From the NCBI GenBank assembly GCA_916610825.1, contig OU744450.1, positions 21,434,838 to 21,498,837 of the forward strand: a DNA stretch of 64,000 bases, read 5' to 3'. The translations under genes and the position numbers were made by a program. Positions 47,990 through 64,000 of this stretch are shown one piece after another (within the stretch, counting starts at the first letter, position 1; every line of letters starts with the position of its first letter). This DNA is from Haliclystus octoradiatus. Lineage: Eukaryota; Cnidaria; Staurozoa; Stauromedusae; Haliclystidae. The notes below the pieces were generated by a model. The model saw only the letters and a program-made list of their open reading frames with translations. It ran no database searches and had not been told where the DNA came from.

Positions 47990-49808
47990 CTAAACACGCG
48001 ACCCAATTTTATGACCTTTCCTAGGTTTACCGCATGATCTGCACATCGGTGCCTTTCGAGTGGAAGTAGAAGTGCTGTTTACAACTTGCTGACTTTGCGA
48101 TTCCTTCTCTGCCGCCAAAAGTTCGTCTTGTTTATCGCCTGGGGATAGGGGAAGCATAAATAATCTGAATGAACACTCAGCATAACACTATTTATAGGCA
48201 ACTAATCTTAGCTTTTTTCATGGCTTACCAGCAGGACACAATTCTGCTGTCGTTGACTTCTTTTCAGTCCAATGCTTGATGGCTGCTTTCCTCTCGCGCT
48301 TCTCTGTAAATTTAGAATTCAATGGTAACGGGACTAGCTGTTCATATTTCTTCATAATAGGCTCCAAGGTAGACATAGGCATTGTAAATATCAGTTTCTT
48401 TATCTTATCTGCATAACCTACATAGAAATGTATGTTCAATGAGTGGTACACTGCTGGTGTGTTAAGCAGACCTATAGTGACGGATTTTCTGATTTTTTTT
48501 AAATACTTGAAATGCACTAGGAAAGACTCCATCTTACCATAAGTAGGGGGTACCATAACCTCTCTCACAATATCTTCGCCAAGTTTGAACTTTGGATAAG
48601 TTATATGAAAATAGGTTTCACCAGCTATTGTCTTCCTTGGTTCTCTTTTCAAGTTTTCATTAAAATGAAGGCTAGCTAGAATATGTCTGTTAATGTTAAT
48701 CTATGAATATGTTTGTCTGTTAATGTTCATCTATTTTGAAATCCTCGTCACTATCAATACAATGTTCGTCATCACTGCCCTCGTAGTATGTATCGGCATC
48801 CTCAATGGTTGTGGGAACGTGTGCAGGCATGCAATTGTCATGCAAACTTGCCTACAGGTAAGTAATTTCATATTTAAAACCCTACATGTGTACAAAACAC
48901 TTCAGAAGAGACATAAATTACAGATTAAATTAGCAGTTAAATTTTAATGTTACTAATGCATGTACTTACATGACTCACACTTTCGAATCTAACTTTCAAC
49001 TGCCTGATGGAATTTTATAATCTGTAGTTTGCCTTAAGAAGGTTTCTTCTTTTTATTGACAACTGTTGACAACGTTGGCAATTATTGTTTGATGACACCT
49101 TAATATGCTGTTGGACCAAAGACGATGCAGAAAGAATTGGACTAGTACACGAGGGTTCTTTATCAGGTATAGAGGTTTCCATGTGAGTTGAACATGGTGA
49201 CTCAGGCAACTCTGGTTTCACAGGAGGACAGTCTTCAGACTTTGTAGAAACAGGAATCAAGGAAGAACCACAAAGTGCATTTCTGATAATCTGAAGATTT
49301 TATATTGCATATTATAATTATTTATCTGCCTGGATTTAAGTTGTAATATGTATAGTAACAAGAAAAACCTGTTCATAATTTGTGTGGCAAGTCCTACCTG
49401 TCTTTTTTCACGTTTTGATACATTCTTACTTGCCACTGTAAAACTAGAATCAGTATGAATAGTTGGAACAGCTCCAAACTGAAGACGTATCTTTTTAGGT
49501 GGAGAACAAACCAACGATTCAGGCATATCGGTCAATGATATATCTTGACGTCGAACAAACGAAGTAGGCTCAAAATGAACGGAGCATAATTGAGAAGTTG
49601 GAGAAGGGACAAAATCACTACGATGAACCTTCACGAAAGCCGTCCATAACCTGTTTGTTTCTTTATTCTTCGGGAAAGTATGCAATGAAACGCCCTTTAT
49701 ACCTGTTTTGTTTGTACAACTAACCTGGTTTGCAACACCTGCCACGCAGTATTTGCCCCCTCTTTGACTAGAAGTAACCTTAACCATAGGATTAACTCCG
49801 TCCGCCAT
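47990..49808 (-). CDS. THAP-domain protein, probable remnant of a Kolobok transposase
   Basis: Exon 1 (49398-49808) starts MADGVNPMVKV and encodes a THAP zinc-binding DNA-recognition domain. It has C...C (KYCVAGVANQVSC), the SLHTFPKNKETNRLWTAFVK core, LCSVHF (C-x2-H) and the closing MPESL. Exon 2 (49015-49290) joins in phase 0 (RQ|IIRNALCGSS) and ends at a stop after KANYRL. Further left, exons 48229-48675 (LASLHFNENLKREPRKT, then VPLPLNSKF) and 47990-48138 (MCRSCGKPRKGHK, end SRV) join in phase. They look like the C-terminal end of the same large protein class. The middle, where catalytic residues would be, is absent. An acidic frame at 48732-48857 may be another exon. The exon set is tentative beyond exon 2. 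Confidence 0.65.
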
Positions 49809-49841
49809 GCTTGCTTAGATCTCTTGTTCTGCTGTTCTGCT

Positions 49842-49863
49842 TGTGTACAACTCTTGACGTCAC
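49842..49863 (-). promoter_or_regulatory. subterminal inverted repeat with CRE-like core (right)
   Basis: It reads GTGACGTCAAGAGTTGTACA on the minus strand, about 45 bp upstream of the THAP ATG. See 46616. Confidence 0.55.
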
Positions 49864-50022
49864 GCGCCTCATTTGCATAATCTGACCGCGTAAAAAGTGT
49901 CCCTCGAAATGTAGCGAAAATGCCGACTTTAGGCATTAAAACGGTAGGTTAAAATGTGTTTGTTTAAAAAAATATATATATCATCGGAATCAGCGTAAAA
50001 AACTCTACAATAATATGTGAAG

Positions 50023-50056
50023 ACCTCAATACCCATTTTTTCATTTCATAGGCACT
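50023..50056 (-). repeat. right terminal inverted repeat
   Basis: It is the perfect inverse of 46444-46477 and abuts the TTAA that contains the Tudor gene's stop codon. Confidence 0.9.
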
Positions 50057-63312
<13,256 letters not shown>

Positions 63313-63721
63313 CTGAAAGATGAATTGAATGTATCAATAATATCTTATTAATCAACACTATGAGCGTTAAATCGCGTAAATATTGCGTAGATGTTGTGTT
63401 AACGTCACGTAAATTCGGTTTCATCACGTAAAAATCGTGTAAAAAAGTAAAATGAAAATTACGAATCGCGTAAAAGTAATTGCATCGCGTAAAATTCATG
63501 TAAATAAAATTTTAGATTTTCAAATCAAAACATAACCACATAAAAATCACGTAGAATTTTTATAACTTGTGAGCCATTATACTTTCTTTAACGGGATATG
63601 TAAATGCTATATCATTAAAATTGTTAATTTTAGGTTATCGTTTTAACGTGATTTTTGAGTGATTTTTACTCACTTTGAGTTCGTAGTGCAATATGGTTTC
63701 CAAGTAAGTGAGATCATAATA

Positions 63722-63904
63722 CAGTCTTGAAACCAGCATAAACACAATTCAAATAAGTGAAATTCTTGTTTATCTGCAACCTTGACTTGAAATCATGTAA
63801 ACAATTTTATGATGAAATCCTTTCGGATAGGTGAAAATTCAAATAACCGCAATCCAAATCATTGGCAATTTTGAATTGCATTTAAGTAAGCCGGTTAGAC
63901 TGCA
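63722..63904. mobile_element. possible TA-target MITE
   Basis: CAGTCTTGAAACCAGCAT after TA is loosely mirrored by AAGCCGGTTAGACTGCA before TA. The termini have diverged and no other copy is in the window. Confidence 0.35.
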
Positions 63905-64000
63905 TAATAATCATTTATGGAGAAATTGCAAAGAGAATATATCAAATTGCGAAAAGAAATATTTTCTTAATTTAACAACAATTTTAAAATTATTAAAATG

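Larger units (their letters stand above)
46444..50056. mobile_element. Kolobok-like DNA transposon with two genes
   Basis: TTAA is duplicated at 46440-46443 and 50057-50060. The terminal inverted repeats are perfect for 34 bp, starting AGTGCCTATGAAATGAAAAA. A TTAA target plus a THAP-domain gene is what is known of the Kolobok superfamily; piggyBac also uses TTAA but has CCC-type ends and no THAP. A plus-strand gene (46720-47853) and a minus-strand gene (47990-49808) converge. At 3.6 kb the transposase core seems to be missing, so this copy is probably non-autonomous. Perfect ends suggest a recent insertion. Confidence 0.85.

Noticed and set aside
46444..50056. piggyBac as the class of the TTAA transposon
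   Set aside because: The ends start AGTGCC rather than CCC and a THAP gene is present, which fits Kolobok better.

Overview
This is a window of animal (metazoan) nuclear DNA, AT-rich, with spliced genes whose introns are full of small DNA transposons. Canonical GT/AG exon phases join across two gene models. There is a set of replication-type histone genes with the 3' stem-loop, an animal-style Copia element, tRNA-headed SINEs and TTAA-target transposons. The mix suggests a marine invertebrate. I cannot name the species; the frequent TAGGCCTA motif hints at a deuterostome, but this is weak.

Layout. (1) 1-12.8 kb, minus strand: the first nine coding exons of PLAA (the WD40 part of the ubiquitin-binding Doa1/Ufd3 protein), running off the left edge; its introns hold several MITE families, including one built almost wholly from the palindrome GTTCATGAAC. 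(2) 14.9-34.5 kb: a segmental duplication. Copy 1 (14881-17251) is compact. Copy 2 (18284-34450) is the same sequence opened by three insertions: a 200-bp TTAA MITE, an 11.8-kb LTR-bounded element and a degenerate LINE fragment. Copy 1 serves as the empty site for all three. The duplication carries a first exon for a secreted protein, broken in copy 1. (3) Inside the LTR element (20309-32113), between two identical 155-bp direct repeats, lies a 10.5-kb block with histone H1, H3, H2B and H2A and no H4. H1 is frameshifted, and the last codons of H2B plus its stem-loop lie 5.1 kb away from the H2B body. (4) 35.5-36 kb: an unrecognised secreted-looking exon. (5) 36.45-41.26 kb: a dead Copia retrotransposon with intact LTRs and a nested MITE. 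(6) 41.3-43.1 kb: a non-autonomous element with terminal inverted repeats. (7) 46444-50056: a TTAA-flanked, Kolobok-like DNA transposon with perfect 34-bp terminal inverted repeats and two convergent genes, one with a P2X7-type C-terminal cysteine domain and one with a THAP DNA-binding domain. (8) 50.06-63.3 kb, minus strand: thirteen exons of a Tudor-domain gene (an extended Tudor module, a poly-Q region and an unrecognised C-terminal part), entering from the right edge; the Kolobok-like element sits exactly at its stop codon.

How it fits together. Two ordinary host genes (PLAA and a Tudor protein) flank about 37 kb of accessory DNA assembled by nested insertions. The two parts most worth study are the histone block held inside an LTR element by perfect direct repeats, and the two-gene TTAA transposon that has replaced the 3' UTR of the Tudor gene. 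All exon joins, repeat matches and target-site duplications were read by eye; no alignment or search was run.
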